The translations under genes were made by a program, and so were the position numbers. 64,000 bases of DNA from an uncultured Tateyamaria sp. (GTDB lineage Bacteria > Pseudomonadota > Alphaproteobacteria > Rhodobacterales > Rhodobacteraceae), in contig NZ_CANNCF010000001.1 of assembly GCF_947503045.1 (NCBI RefSeq), positions 434,001 to 498,000 on the forward strand. Direction: 5' to 3'. Numbering within the stretch: position 1 is the stretch's first letter; each line of letters begins with the position of its first letter. Below, in pieces: positions 38,399 through 47,729 of this stretch. The notes below the pieces were generated by a model, which was given only the letters and a program-made list of their open reading frames with translations, was not told the DNA's origin and made no database searches.

Positions 38399-39130
38399 AT
38401 GTCCGATACAAGCCAGCCCGGCAACACCAGTTTGATGCGCAAGCTGCCCTTGATCATCATTTTGGCGGTTGCGGCCATCGGGGCGTTTACGCTCAAGGAT
38501 TATTTGAACTTTCAGACGCTTGCGGACAATCGCGAGGCGCTGTTGTCCTTTCGTGACAACAACTACCTGCTGACGGCTCTGGTCTTTGTGACAGCCTACG
38601 CGGCTGTGGCCGGCTTCTCGCTGCCGGGTGCAGCGGTGATGACGCTGACCGGCGGGTTCCTGTTTTCAACCTTTCCCGGTGTGCTGTTCAATGTGACCGG
38701 CGCCAGTATCGGGGCCATTGCCATCTTTCTGGCGGCCCGTTGGGGTCTTGGTGAACGGCTGGCCGCAAAAATGGACACAAGCGACGGGCTGATCAAGAAG
38801 ATCAAGGCAGGGATCGACGAAAACCAGTGGTCCATGCTGTTCCTGATCCGCCTTGTGCCTGCGGTACCGTTCTTTGTCGCCAATCTGGTGCCTGCGCTGG
38901 TGGGTGTGCCCCTCAGCCGCTACGCGATTTCAACCTTTATCGGTATTATCCCCGGTGGGCTGGTCTATACGTCGGTGGGCGCAGGCCTTGGCGAAGTGTT
39001 CGATCGCGGCGATACGCCGAACCTGGGCATCATCTTTGAGCCTGCGATCCTGCTGCCGATCCTGGGTCTGTGTGCACTGGCCGCCCTTCCCATCGTCCTC
39101 AAGGCCGTGCGCGGCAAAAAAGGTCTCTGA
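38399..39130 (+). CDS. TVP38/TMEM64 (VTT-domain) membrane protein
   Basis: This 243-residue inner-membrane protein of the VTT/DedA superfamily has the core GAAVMTLTGGFLFSTFPGVLFNVTGASIGAIAIFLAAR and the RLVPAVPFFVANL re-entrant segment. Such proteins are linked to lipid scrambling and membrane homeostasis. I choose the inner ATG at 38399, which has AAGGAAG upstream. It is directly followed by a flavin disulfide reductase gene, a pairing (sometimes a fusion) seen in other bacteria. Confidence 0.85.
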   Translation: MSDTSQPGNTSLMRKLPLIIILAVAAIGAFTLKDYLNFQTLADNREALLSFRDNNYLLTALVFVTAYAAVAGFSLPGAAVMTLTGGFLFSTFPGVLFNVTGASIGAIAIFLAARWGLGERLAAKMDTSDGLIKKIKAGIDENQWSMLFLIRLVPAVPFFVANLVPALVGVPLSRYAISTFIGIIPGGLVYTSVGAGLGEVFDRGDTPNLGIIFEPAILLPILGLCALAALPIVLKAVRGKKGL

Positions 39131-39135
39131 TCCAA

Positions 39136-40554
39136 ATGAAACGTATCAAGACGGATATTCTGGTCATCGGCGCCGGGTCAGGGGGGCTGTCCGTGGCCGC
39201 CGGGGCCAGCCAGATGGGGGCCGATGTGGTCCTGCTGGAAGGGCACAAGATGGGTGGGGACTGCCTGAACTATGGCTGTGTGCCCTCCAAGGCCCTGATC
39301 GCCAGCGGCAAGGCCGCTTATGGCCAAAGCCATGCGTCAGCCTATGGCGTCGCCGATGTGGTACCGAAAGTGGATTATGCCGCCGCCAAGGATCACGTGC
39401 AGGGGGTCATCGCCCAGATCGAGCCTGTGGATTCGCAAGAACGCTTTGAAGGGTTCGGGATCAACGTGATCCGTGAATTCGGGCACTTCATCTCCGAAAC
39501 CGAGGTGCAGGCCGGCGACAACATCATCACCGCACGCCGCATCGTCATCGCCACTGGATCAAGCCCATTTGTGCCCCCGATCGACGGGATCGACACGGTG
39601 CCGTACCTCACCAATGAAACCCTGTGGGAGCTGCGCGAGCAGCCCAAACACCTGCTGATCATCGGCGGCGGACCCATCGGGATGGAGATGGCGCAGGCCC
39701 ATGTGCGACTGGGATCAAAGGTCACTGTGATCGAAGGGGCCACGGCGCTGGGCAAGGACGACCCGGAAATGGCCGCCGTCGTGCTGGACAACCTGCGTGC
39801 CGAAGGGATCGAGATCGCCGAGGGTGCGCAAGCCGCCAAGATCGAAGGCTCGGACGGCAACGTCACCGTGCACACCGAGGACGGGCGCAGTTTTACCGGC
39901 TCGCACCTGCTGGTCGCAGTGGGGCGAAAAAGCAACACAAGCAGCCTGAAACTGGACGTGGCAGGCATCGACACCACCCGCTCAGGCGTCAAGGTCGACG
40001 ACGCGCTGCGCACCACAAACAAGCGCGTCTACGCCATTGGTGACGTGGCGGGCGGACTGCAATTCACCCATGTGGCGGGCTATCATGCGGGGGTCATTAT
40101 CCGCTCGATGCTGTTTGGTCTGCCCTCAAAGTCCAAGACCAGCCATATCCCATGGGCCACCTATACCGATCCAGAACTGGCGCAGGTCGGCCTGACAGAA
40201 GCTCAGGCGCAAAAGGAGCATGGAGACCGGCTTGAGGTTGTTCGGTTCCACTATGAACACAACGACCGCGCCATTGCCGAGCGCAAGACCAAGGGCCTGA
40301 TCAAGGTCATGGTGGTCAAGGGACGGCCCGTTGGGGCCTCCATCGCAGGATACCAGGCGGGCGAGTTGATCAATCTCTGGGCGCTGGTGCTGGCCAACAA
40401 GATGAAGATGAGCCAGGTCGCGGCCATGGTCGCCCCCTATCCCACCATCGGAGAGGTCAATAAACGTGCCGCCGGGGCCTATTTCAGCCCGCGCCTGTTC
40501 GAAAGTGATCTGGTCAAACGGGTGGTGGGGCTTGTGCAACGCTTCATTCCCTGA
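39136..40554 (+). CDS. FAD-dependent disulfide oxidoreductase, MerA/Lpd-like
   Basis: The 472-residue protein starts at ATG 39136. It has an FAD-binding GAGSGGLS, a redox disulfide in CLNYGCVPSK (Cys 43 and 48), an NAD(P) site GGGPIGMEMAQAH and a second FAD motif AIGDVAGG. It is not a true mercuric reductase: there is no N-terminal metal domain and no C-terminal vicinal Cys. The dihydrolipoamide dehydrogenase active-site HP is replaced (APYPTIGE). The substrate is unknown; it is probably functionally tied to the VTT protein 5 bp upstream. Confidence 0.85.
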   Translation: MKRIKTDILVIGAGSGGLSVAAGASQMGADVVLLEGHKMGGDCLNYGCVPSKALIASGKAAYGQSHASAYGVADVVPKVDYAAAKDHVQGVIAQIEPVDSQERFEGFGINVIREFGHFISETEVQAGDNIITARRIVIATGSSPFVPPIDGIDTVPYLTNETLWELREQPKHLLIIGGGPIGMEMAQAHVRLGSKVTVIEGATALGKDDPEMAAVVLDNLRAEGIEIAEGAQAAKIEGSDGNVTVHTEDGRSFTGSHLLVAVGRKSNTSSLKLDVAGIDTTRSGVKVDDALRTTNKRVYAIGDVAGGLQFTHVAGYHAGVIIRSMLFGLPSKSKTSHIPWATYTDPELAQVGLTEAQAQKEHGDRLEVVRFHYEHNDRAIAERKTKGLIKVMVVKGRPVGASIAGYQAGELINLWALVLANKMKMSQVAAMVAPYPTIGEVNKRAAGAYFSPRLFESDLVKRVVGLVQRFIP

Positions 40555-40566
40555 ACAGACTACGCC

Positions 40567-41949
40567 ATGTTGAATTCCCTCTCTGGCCGTTTCTTGATCC
40601 TGACGACGATCTTCGTGATGCTGGCCGAAATCCTGATCTTCGTGCCGTCCATTGCGCGGTTCCGCGAAGATTACCTGCAGAACCGTCTGGAACGGTCGCA
40701 GATCGCCTCGCTGGCGCTGCTGGCCGATGACATGATCGACAGCGATCTGGAAAACGAGCTACTGGAGAACGCGGGCGTGTTCAACGTGGTGCTGCGCCGT
40801 GACGAGGTACGCCAACTGATGCTGGCCACGCCGATGCCGCGCCCGATCGATGCCACCTATGATCTGCGCGAAGGCACGGCCATGGTGCTGATCCGGGACG
40901 CCATGATGCGCCTTTTGGAGCCTGAGAACGAGGTGATCCGCGTGATTGGTGCGCCGGTGCGCGAGGCGGGTCTGCTGATTGAAATCACCATGGAAACCGC
41001 GCCGATGCGCATGGCCATGCTGGACTATGGTGTGCGCATTCTGGTGCTGTCCGCGGTGATTTCGGTGTTCACCGCCTTTTTGCTGTTTATCGCGGTGCAG
41101 GCCATCATCGTCAAACCCATCCGCGGCGTTGTTGGGCACATGCAGCGTTATGCGATCGCCCCTGAGGATGCGCGCCGCATCATCACCCCCAATGCCGGTG
41201 TGACCGAATTGCGCGAGGCCGAAGAGGCGCTGCGCAGCCTGCAGACCGAGCTGATCTCGGCCCTGCGGCAAAAGGATCGGCTGGCCCAGCTTGGTTCGGC
41301 CGTGTCCAAGATCAGCCACGATTTGCGCAATATCCTGACCTCGGCCCAGCTGTTCACCGACCGCATCGGCTCGTCCGAGGACCCGCTGGTGCGGCGCATG
41401 GCGCCCAAGCTTGTGGGTTCGATCACCCGCGCCGTGCATCTGTGCGAAAGCACGCTGGCCTTTGGCAAGGCCGAAGAACCGAGCCCGACCCTGACCCTGC
41501 TGACGCTGGATGATCTGGTGGCTGATGTGCTGGACAGCGAACGGCTTGCAGTGGGCGAGAGCGACCTGTCACTCAGCGAAAACATCCCGCCGCTGTTTAC
41601 CTTGCGCGCCGATCCGGAACAGCTGTTCCGCGTGGTGTCCAACCTCGTGCGCAATGCACGCCAGGCCATTGTAGCCAGCGGTAAACCCGGCGAAATCAAC
41701 GTCTCGGCCTATGAGGACGATACCAACTGGTGGATCGAGATCGCCGATACCGGCCCCGGCCTGCCCAAACGGGCGCAGGAACACCTTTTCACACCGTTTC
41801 AGGGTGGGGTGAGCAAGGGCGGTACAGGCCTCGGCCTTGCCATCGCCTCCGAGCTGATCCGCGCCCATGGCGGCGCACTGGAACTGGACCGCACTGGCCC
41901 CTCGGGCACGGTGTTTTCGATCCGCCTGCCCAAGGGCGACGCGATTTGA
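40567..41949 (+). CDS. orphan sensor histidine kinase
   Basis: The 460-residue protein has two membrane helices (about 8-28 and 157-180) flanking a periplasmic sensor of about 125 residues, a HAMP-like linker, a H box KISHDLRN with His about 251, and the ATPase boxes NLVRNARQA, DTGPGLP and GGTGLGLAIA. No response regulator gene is adjacent, so the partner is unlinked. It follows the reductase by 12 bp and may be in the same transcript. Confidence 0.88.
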   Translation: MLNSLSGRFLILTTIFVMLAEILIFVPSIARFREDYLQNRLERSQIASLALLADDMIDSDLENELLENAGVFNVVLRRDEVRQLMLATPMPRPIDATYDLREGTAMVLIRDAMMRLLEPENEVIRVIGAPVREAGLLIEITMETAPMRMAMLDYGVRILVLSAVISVFTAFLLFIAVQAIIVKPIRGVVGHMQRYAIAPEDARRIITPNAGVTELREAEEALRSLQTELISALRQKDRLAQLGSAVSKISHDLRNILTSAQLFTDRIGSSEDPLVRRMAPKLVGSITRAVHLCESTLAFGKAEEPSPTLTLLTLDDLVADVLDSERLAVGESDLSLSENIPPLFTLRADPEQLFRVVSNLVRNARQAIVASGKPGEINVSAYEDDTNWWIEIADTGPGLPKRAQEHLFTPFQGGVSKGGTGLGLAIASELIRAHGGALELDRTGPSGTVFSIRLPKGDAI

Positions 41950-41979
41950 AGACGCGCGCCTTTTGGCAAAAAGAAGCCC

Positions 41980-42008
41980 TTGCAAAGCCTCGCGCGCACG
42001 ACTAAACC
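41980..42008 (+). promoter_or_regulatory. likely promoter of tRNA-Arg
   Basis: TTGCAA, 17 bp, TAAACC, ending 10 bp before the tRNA. Confidence 0.5.
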
Positions 42009-42018
42009 GCCCAAACAC

Positions 42019-42095
42019 GGACCGATAGCTCAGCTGGATAGAGTACCTGACTACGAATCAGGGGGTCGGGGGTTCGAATCCTCCTCGGTCCGCCA
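42019..42095 (+). tRNA. tRNA-Arg(ACG), CCA encoded
   Basis: The acceptor stem GGACCGA / TCGGTCC is perfect, with D-arm GCTCAGCTGGATAGAGT. The anticodon stem CCTGA / TCAGG holds the loop CTACGAA, giving anticodon ACG (A34 would be edited to inosine). The T-arm contains GGTTCGAATCC and CCA is encoded. It is the insertion site of the accessory region that follows. Confidence 0.97.
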
Positions 42096-42246
42096 CTACC
42101 CAAACTCAAAGACTTCGAGTGGGCCACACAAAGCGTTCCTTTTTGTTGTGTTTCAGCTTTTTGATGTCCGCATGGCATTTTGCGTTAATTCTCCCTGATT
42201 ACATGCGCTTCTGCTCTTTGAGCGGTATGTAATGGGATTTTTTTGC

Positions 42247-43445
42247 ATGACCTTATCCGGAAAGTAGACAAAGAAGCTTGTTGAGAATCTTGCGCCGGGT
42301 CGGCACGGGGATGGGAACGGGTTGTACCTTGTTGTCGATCCGTCCGGGGCGCGGCGGTGGATCGTACGGGTGGTTGTGAAGGGGCAGACGAACCGCAAGG
42401 GCGGGCCACTTCGGACGGATTTCGGGCTGGGGGGTGCAGATGTCGTGCCTTTGCCGCAAGCGCGGGAGCGGGCTATAGCTTACCGACGCATGGCCAAGCA
42501 GGGGCTCAATCCGCGATTCAATGCGCAAAGGGAAGTGCCTACGTTCGGAGACGTGGCGCGCCAGGTGCATATTGAGCTGTTGCCGGCATGGAGGAATGCC
42601 AAACACGGCCTACAATGGCTCAACACCTTGTGCGACTATGCGTTCCCAAAGATCGGACGCATGCCCATCGACAGCATCGGCCAGCCGGAAGTCATGATGT
42701 GCCTCATTCCGGTCTGGTCCGAGAAGCATGAGACCGCCAAGCGTCTGGCACAGCGGATCAAGACCGTACTCGACGTGGCCCGATCCATAGGTCTGCGGTC
42801 GGGCGAGAACCCCGTCACGGCGATTAAGGAGGCGGGAGCGCTGCCCAAGGTCAAAACTCGGCCGGTCCATCACAAGGCGATGCAGTGGCAAGACGTGCCG
42901 GAGTTTTATGCAGCCCTGAGCACGAAGACTGCCATGGCTGCGAAGGCGCTGATGTTCACCTGCCTGACCGGTGCACGTACCGGCGAGGTGCTTCGCATGC
43001 GCTGGGCTGAGATTGATTGGGAGGCGGGCGTTTGGACCTGTCCACCCGATCGTATGAAGGCGGGTGAAGTGCACAGGGTGCCGCTTACCGAAACGATAAT
43101 CGGCATCCTGGAGCCTCTGCGCGCCCTGGAGTCTGTTTTATCTTCGAAGGAAAGAAACGCCACCAGCCGCTGTCGAACATGTCGATGCTGATGCTCCTGC
43201 GTCGCATGAAAGTTGAGGGTGTCACGGTGCATGGTTTCCGCTCAACTTTTCGCGACTGGGCAGCGGAAGAGGCCGGTGCGTCCCGCGAAATGGCTGAGAT
43301 GTCGCTCGCCCACAAGGTCGGCTCTGATGTCGAGCGGGCCTAAGCACGATCGGATTTGTTGGACCGTAGGCGCACTTTGATGGAGGCGTGGTCGGAATTT
43401 GTGACAAGCGATGGGCGAGCAGGGGGTGTTTGGTGTTTACTCTAG
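42247..43445 (+). pseudogene. degraded tRNA-type tyrosine integrase
   Basis: This is a P4-type (DUF4102/Int) tyrosine recombinase next to tRNA-Arg. Reading in frame from ATG 42247 gives MTLSGK, then a TAG at 42265, then TKKLVENLAPGRHGDGNGLY. The catalytic Arg region TGARTGEVLRMRWAEID is intact. A one-base loss near 43135 then shifts the frame; the correct continuation is IFEGKKRHQPLS, and the HGFRSTFRDWAAE motif lies in the second frame. The reading then meets TAA at 43341 where AYARSDLLDRRR would contain the Tyr. Three lesions make it inactive. Confidence 0.9.
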
Positions 43446-44323
43446 AAGGCTACACTCCGCTCTCAAGTCTTTGGGGTATGTTTGAGGAACGGTATCTCAA
43501 GTGGTGCTGCGCTCGTGCCTGCGAGTTGTATACTGCGGAACACTTCAGTCGTGATGATCACTTCGGGTCACCGCGGGACCTCTGTGAAGACATGTTTCTA
43601 GCATCACTTTCGGAGTTGCGCCTCGCGCTTTGCACAACCAAAGGATCTGTCCTGGAAATTGACGCAAGTTTGTCCGGAACAAACGCGAAGCTTCTCCAGA
43701 AGACGGCTGTGATGGAAAGCTTTCACATTGCTATGTTCGAGGATGAGGCTGGCCCTCAAAACGAATGGCTCATTCGCATGGGATCGCCGCAATTTCGGGA
43801 GGCAGGTCATACCGATGGCGAGGTCAAACAGTGGATCGTCGAATATGCCTTGCTTGTTGAACTAGAGGCCGATTTTCACGCCGTGAACATTCCGTTTCAC
43901 ACATTACCTTATCTATTTGAACGGCAATCCTACGTGATCGCCCGCAACTTTCCACCTTGGTCAAAAGACATGTGGGATGATCACTATGAGCGTAATTTGC
44001 CAGAGCATTATCGGGGTGCATCCATTTGCTTGAAGGAGGTATTGGCACAGCACTGGCAGGACAGTCTGAGCGAAACGGCACTACGCAAGGGTCTTGGGCG
44101 TCTGATCCCTAGTGTGATTTTGGAAGACAGTTCGCATTCCCTTCGGAAGAGCGGCAGGCTGGCGAAAGTTCCGGAAGCTAAGCAACTCATTCAATCCTTC
44201 GAAATCGAACTCGAAGATCTGACCGCGAAAGAAAAATTGAAATTTTTGCAAGAACGGCACGGCCTCAAAATTGGCCTGACTACTTTGCGAGCTGCTTATC
44301 GCAAACTGCGCGACGGCAAATGA
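43433..44323 (+). CDS. hypothetical protein of mobile-element type
   Basis: This protein of about 296 residues is unrecognised. I prefer GTG 43433, which has a GGGGG stretch upstream, over the track GTG that lies inside the integrase relic. It has no signal or membrane segment. The C-terminal 40 residues (KLKFLQERHGLKIGLTTLRAAYRKLRDGK) look like a small helix-turn-helix, so DNA binding is possible. Lower GC than its core-genome neighbours fits transfer. Confidence 0.6.
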   Translation: MFTLEGYTPLSSLWGMFEERYLKWCCARACELYTAEHFSRDDHFGSPRDLCEDMFLASLSELRLALCTTKGSVLEIDASLSGTNAKLLQKTAVMESFHIAMFEDEAGPQNEWLIRMGSPQFREAGHTDGEVKQWIVEYALLVELEADFHAVNIPFHTLPYLFERQSYVIARNFPPWSKDMWDDHYERNLPEHYRGASICLKEVLAQHWQDSLSETALRKGLGRLIPSVILEDSSHSLRKSGRLAKVPEAKQLIQSFEIELEDLTAKEKLKFLQERHGLKIGLTTLRAAYRKLRDGK

Positions 44324-44330
44324 GTACGAA

Positions 44331-44347
44331 ACAGTTTTCAAAACTGT
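44331..44347. promoter_or_regulatory. perfect 17-bp palindrome
   Basis: ACAGTTTT-C-AAAACTGT begins eight bases after the stop of the preceding gene. With no T run after it, it is more like a dimer operator than a terminator. Confidence 0.5.
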
Positions 44348-44361
44348 ATTGAGCGCGTTGC

Positions 44362-44413
44362 GTCGAAAACCGCATCGAAAGTCATCGTAAAGCCCGTCGT
44401 AAACCCATCGTAA
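44362..44413 (+). repeat. five phased TCGWAAA repeats
   Basis: TCGAAAA, TCGAAAG, TCGTAAA, TCGTAAA and TCGTAAA begin at 44362, 44374, 44384, 44396 and 44407, 10-12 bp apart, i.e. about one per helical turn. They lie upstream of the AlpA-like gene and may be binding sites for it or for the recombinase. Confidence 0.6.
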
Positions 44414-44507
44414 AGCTCGAAGCGGTTTGCGAAGTTTATGCACTCTGCAAAACCTTGGCATCCCACGACATCCTCCATGGCCAAAGACTAACCAAGGAGA
44501 ACACTTG

Positions 44508-44711
44508 ATGCCTGATATCTTTGAAAACAACCGGAACTACGCCCTAGGGGATCCCGAACTTGAGATCCTTGGCAACCGCCAAAAGCTTGCGCGGTGGCGT
44601 CACGCGAACATGGGTCCCGCATACTACAAACTCGGGCGCAAAGTCATTTACCGTGGTTCTGATCTTAACGCCTGGGCCACAAAGCATCGTAAAGACGCGA
44701 GCGCTTTTTAG
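44508..44711 (+). CDS. AlpA/excisionase-like HTH protein
   Basis: The 67-residue protein starts at ATG 44508 with AAGGAG upstream. The segment LGNRQKLARWRHANMGPAYYKLGRKVIYRGSDLNAW has the pattern of MerR-like HTH_17/AlpA proteins: a recognition helix, then a wing with K-x-G-R-x-V-x-Y, then D-L-x-x-W. Such proteins act as recombination directionality factors or activators of integrase genes. It lies between the phased repeat array and the recombinase gene. Confidence 0.75.
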   Translation: MPDIFENNRNYALGDPELEILGNRQKLARWRHANMGPAYYKLGRKVIYRGSDLNAWATKHRKDASAF

Positions 44712-44798
44712 GCCCGGCTGCTCAGCAGTATTCACCCAAAATTGTAAACTGGCTTACGTACCTCGGTAAGATCGCCGGGGCGGGGAGGGTGCAGAGAC

Positions 44799-46355
44799 AT
44801 GACCCGTTCCTACAAGGGCATTCGCGCAAAGAAACACTGGGTCTATTCCGTGGAAGACCTCATGCTCTCCTATGGTGTGACTCGGAACACAATCAGCAAT
44901 TGGGTCAACGAAGGTCTGATGCCCTCGAATAGTCGTAGGCCGTATGTGTTTCGCGGGGCCGCAGTCCAAGATTTTCTCCAAAGACGACTAGAGCGAAGAC
45001 AAGTAAAGCTCAGTCTATGTGAATTCTACTGCTTCACTTGCAAAGTGCCTGTGACACCGATCAAATTTGACCGTGAACCGTTAGCAACAAAATCCGGCGC
45101 GCAGGTTCTGCAAGCAACGTGCCCGAGGTGTAAAAGGACGGTCACCAAGTTCGGGAATCTGGAAGAACTGGACGTCCATAGGTTAATGGGCGCTACAAAT
45201 ACCAACGGGGACCAAACGGACGAAGGAGTAATTCAGGCGTCCGGTGATATTTGGATTTGGCACAACAGAAATGATCGCATAGTTCACAAATGGCAGATCA
45301 GTGCGGGCCGTTTCGCTGATGCGACCGTTGATGCCCACCTGCGCGCCATTCGTTTTCTAGAGGATGTTCTCCAAGGGAAATCCTTCACCTCATTGAGTAC
45401 AGTGGACATCGACAGAGTGCGATCCGAGTTGAAATTACAACTCTCTGGTGCTCGCGACGCACCCAAATCGCGCTCGAGTGTCAGTCACACCTCATCCCAC
45501 ATTCGCAAGTTTCTAGTATGGCTTTTGAAGCAAGACTTTGCCTCTGACCTTCCCAAGGATCTGCCAGACTACATCGAGTTGCCCAAGGCTGTGTACGCCC
45601 AGTGTCTGCCGCGACCCCAAAAGGAATATCCTCTCATAGAGGAGGCCGAAGCCATGCTCGAACGCATGCCGTCCCAGACCCTTCCCCGGAAGCGGGATCG
45701 CGCGATGTTCGCGATCGCTTTTCTTGGCGCGTTGAGGGCAGACACGCTCGTCTCGCTGCGGCTGAAACACCTAAGTGTCGCTGAAAAAATGATCATTCAG
45801 GATGGTACTGTCTCTCGTACGAAAAACGGCAAAAGTCTGGAGATATGGTGGTTCCCAATTTCTGAAGCTTTTTCTGCTGAAGTAACCAAGTGGGAAGCAC
45901 TTATACGCGACCTTGGCTTCCATGACGACGATCCGCTGTTCCCGGATCTAAAGTACCTCCTGAATGGCTACCCCAAGCGATACCCAAACGCGCCACCGAT
46001 CGAGCCGATGAAGACAAAGACGGCCGTAAACAAAACCTTCGCGATAGCCAGCAGCGGTGCCAAAGCGCATTACACGCCACACTCTGCAAAGCACACGATG
46101 GCAGCAGAAAGGGACCGTCGACACCTCACCGCGCGTGAACGCAAAGCGTGGCTAGAAAACATAGGACATGACACAGAACAGATCACTGACCGTCATTACG
46201 GCCAACTCTCAGGAGACGAGCGGAGACGTGCGTTGAAAAATATCGGCGATGGCTCAGAGCAACTATCGGTGCTCGAAAGACTGACCAATGATGAGTTGGG
46301 CGCCGGATTGCGAGAGTTTCTGATGCGCCACGTTGTAGAGATAAACAACGAATAG
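44799..46355 (+). CDS. HTH-zinc ribbon-tyrosine recombinase fusion
   Basis: The 518-residue protein begins with an HTH_17-like domain (12-60: YSVEDLMLSYGVTRNTISNW). A zinc ribbon follows, with CFTC (78-81) and CPRC (108-111). The rest is a phage-integrase core-binding domain and a catalytic domain: Arg 313 in ALRADTL, a Lys near 345, HSAK at 428-431 where HxxR is usual, His 457 in IGHDTE and the presumed Tyr 467 in RHYGQL. The frame is intact. GGGGAGGG precedes the start. It is the only apparently complete tyrosine integrase of the island besides the IS91-linked one. Confidence 0.8.
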   Translation: MTRSYKGIRAKKHWVYSVEDLMLSYGVTRNTISNWVNEGLMPSNSRRPYVFRGAAVQDFLQRRLERRQVKLSLCEFYCFTCKVPVTPIKFDREPLATKSGAQVLQATCPRCKRTVTKFGNLEELDVHRLMGATNTNGDQTDEGVIQASGDIWIWHNRNDRIVHKWQISAGRFADATVDAHLRAIRFLEDVLQGKSFTSLSTVDIDRVRSELKLQLSGARDAPKSRSSVSHTSSHIRKFLVWLLKQDFASDLPKDLPDYIELPKAVYAQCLPRPQKEYPLIEEAEAMLERMPSQTLPRKRDRAMFAIAFLGALRADTLVSLRLKHLSVAEKMIIQDGTVSRTKNGKSLEIWWFPISEAFSAEVTKWEALIRDLGFHDDDPLFPDLKYLLNGYPKRYPNAPPIEPMKTKTAVNKTFAIASSGAKAHYTPHSAKHTMAAERDRRHLTARERKAWLENIGHDTEQITDRHYGQLSGDERRRALKNIGDGSEQLSVLERLTNDELGAGLREFLMRHVVEINNE

Positions 46356-46375
46356 TGGTTGAGTTGGGCGTGTTT

Positions 46376-47587
46376 TGTTGAAAAACTCTTCCTTGATTGG
46401 TGCATGAACTGCTAATTCAATTCCCCCAACAAACCGGAGGATCAGCGATGATGGGACCGAGGCGGGAAGCACAGACGGCGCTGTTTTACGAGTTCTCGTT
46501 GGAGGATCACATCCCTCAAGATCACCTACTGAGGTCGATTGATCGGTTTGTCGATCTAAGCAGCATCCGCGCCCATCTTGCAGATTTCTACAGCCATACA
46601 GGCCGCCCATCGATCGATCCGGAATTGCTGATCCGGATGCTGCTGGTTGGCTATTGCTTTGGTATCCGCTCTGAACGACGGCTGTGAGAAGAGGCCCATT
46701 TGAACCTCGCATATCGCTGGTTTTGTCGTCTCGATCTGAATGATCGGATCCCGGACCACTCCACATTCTCAAAGAACAGGCACGGTCGTTTCCGGGACAG
46801 CGAACTACTCCGCCATCCGTTCGAGACAACCGTGGCGCGCTGCATCGCGGAAGGTCTCGTAAGTGGTCAACGCATGGCCGTTGATGCCAGCTTGATCGAG
46901 GCGGATGCGAACAGGCAGTTCTCAGCCTCCAAAGAAGAATGGGACATCAATCGCATTGATGTCGCTGCCGCGCCACGTGCTGTGCGCGAGTATCTCGACA
47001 CATTGGATGAGGCAGCGTTTGGTGCCGCCAGTGAGGTGCAACCAAAGTTCACCTCGTTCTCGGATCCCGCCAGCCAGTGGACCGCTGCGCGCAAAGGCCC
47101 TGCGTTCTTTAGCTATTCTGACAACTACCTGATCGACACGGATCACGGTGTCGTCGTCGACGTGGAAGCGACGCGGTCAATCCGGCAGGCTGAGGTGGGA
47201 TCAACCAAGACCATGTTGGACCGGGATAAAGATAAGTTCGATCTAGATCCAGAACGTCTGATCGCGGACACCGCCTATGGCTCTGGCCAGATACCAACAG
47301 ACGGATTCTCCCAAAAGCTGGAGGGAAATCGGGTCTCAGGTCACTGCGAAAGAAGGTGGAAATGCTCTTCGCGCACCTCAAGCGCATACTCGGGCTCGGG
47401 AGGTTACGACTACGTGGCCCATGCGGCGCAAATGACGAATTCCTCCTCGCCGCCACCGCCCAGAACCTCCGCAAACTGGCGAAGATCTTTCCTGCGCCGC
47501 AGCAACCGCGCAAAGCCTGATCAGAAAGGCGCCCGCGCACCGTTCAGTTGCCCACTTTCTGCGCTCGCAACACGTTGTTTTTCAACA
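46376..47587 (+). mobile_element. IS1182-family element, defective
   Basis: The ends carry a perfect 11-bp inverted repeat: TGTTGAAAAAC at 46376-46386 and GTTTTTCAACA at 47577-47587. The element is about 1.2 kb, shorter than intact family members because the transposase has lost its middle part. Confidence 0.75.
46448..47519 (+). pseudogene. IS1182-family transposase, nonsense codon and internal deletion
   Basis: The N-terminal half (FYEFSLEDHIPQDHLLRSIDRFVDL, RPSIDPELLIRMLLVGYCFGIRSERRL) runs into a TGA at 46685 where the family has Cys, and continues in the same frame (LNLAYRWFCRLDLNDRIPDHSTFSKNR). The first catalytic Asp (AVDASLIEADAN) and the second region (LIADTAYGSGQ) are present. About 100 residues are then missing, and the end (RKKVEMLFAHLKRILGLGRLRLRG, LAATAQNLRKLAKIF) is in another frame. 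It is inactive. Confidence 0.85.
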
Positions 47588-47729
47588 GAATGGGCGGGAG
47601 GACGAAGCCGCTATCGCGGCAATGGCGCTTGTGGTTGAGGTTTTGAGCCGCCTCTTACGGTGCGCGTTTTGTGATTTTGCTGACCTGTCTGACGATTGAG
47701 GTTTCTCAATCTGATGACAGGAGGCTCCC

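Noticed and set aside
39136-40554. Mercuric reductase merA
   Set aside because: No heavy-metal domain, no C-terminal Cys pair and no other mer genes.
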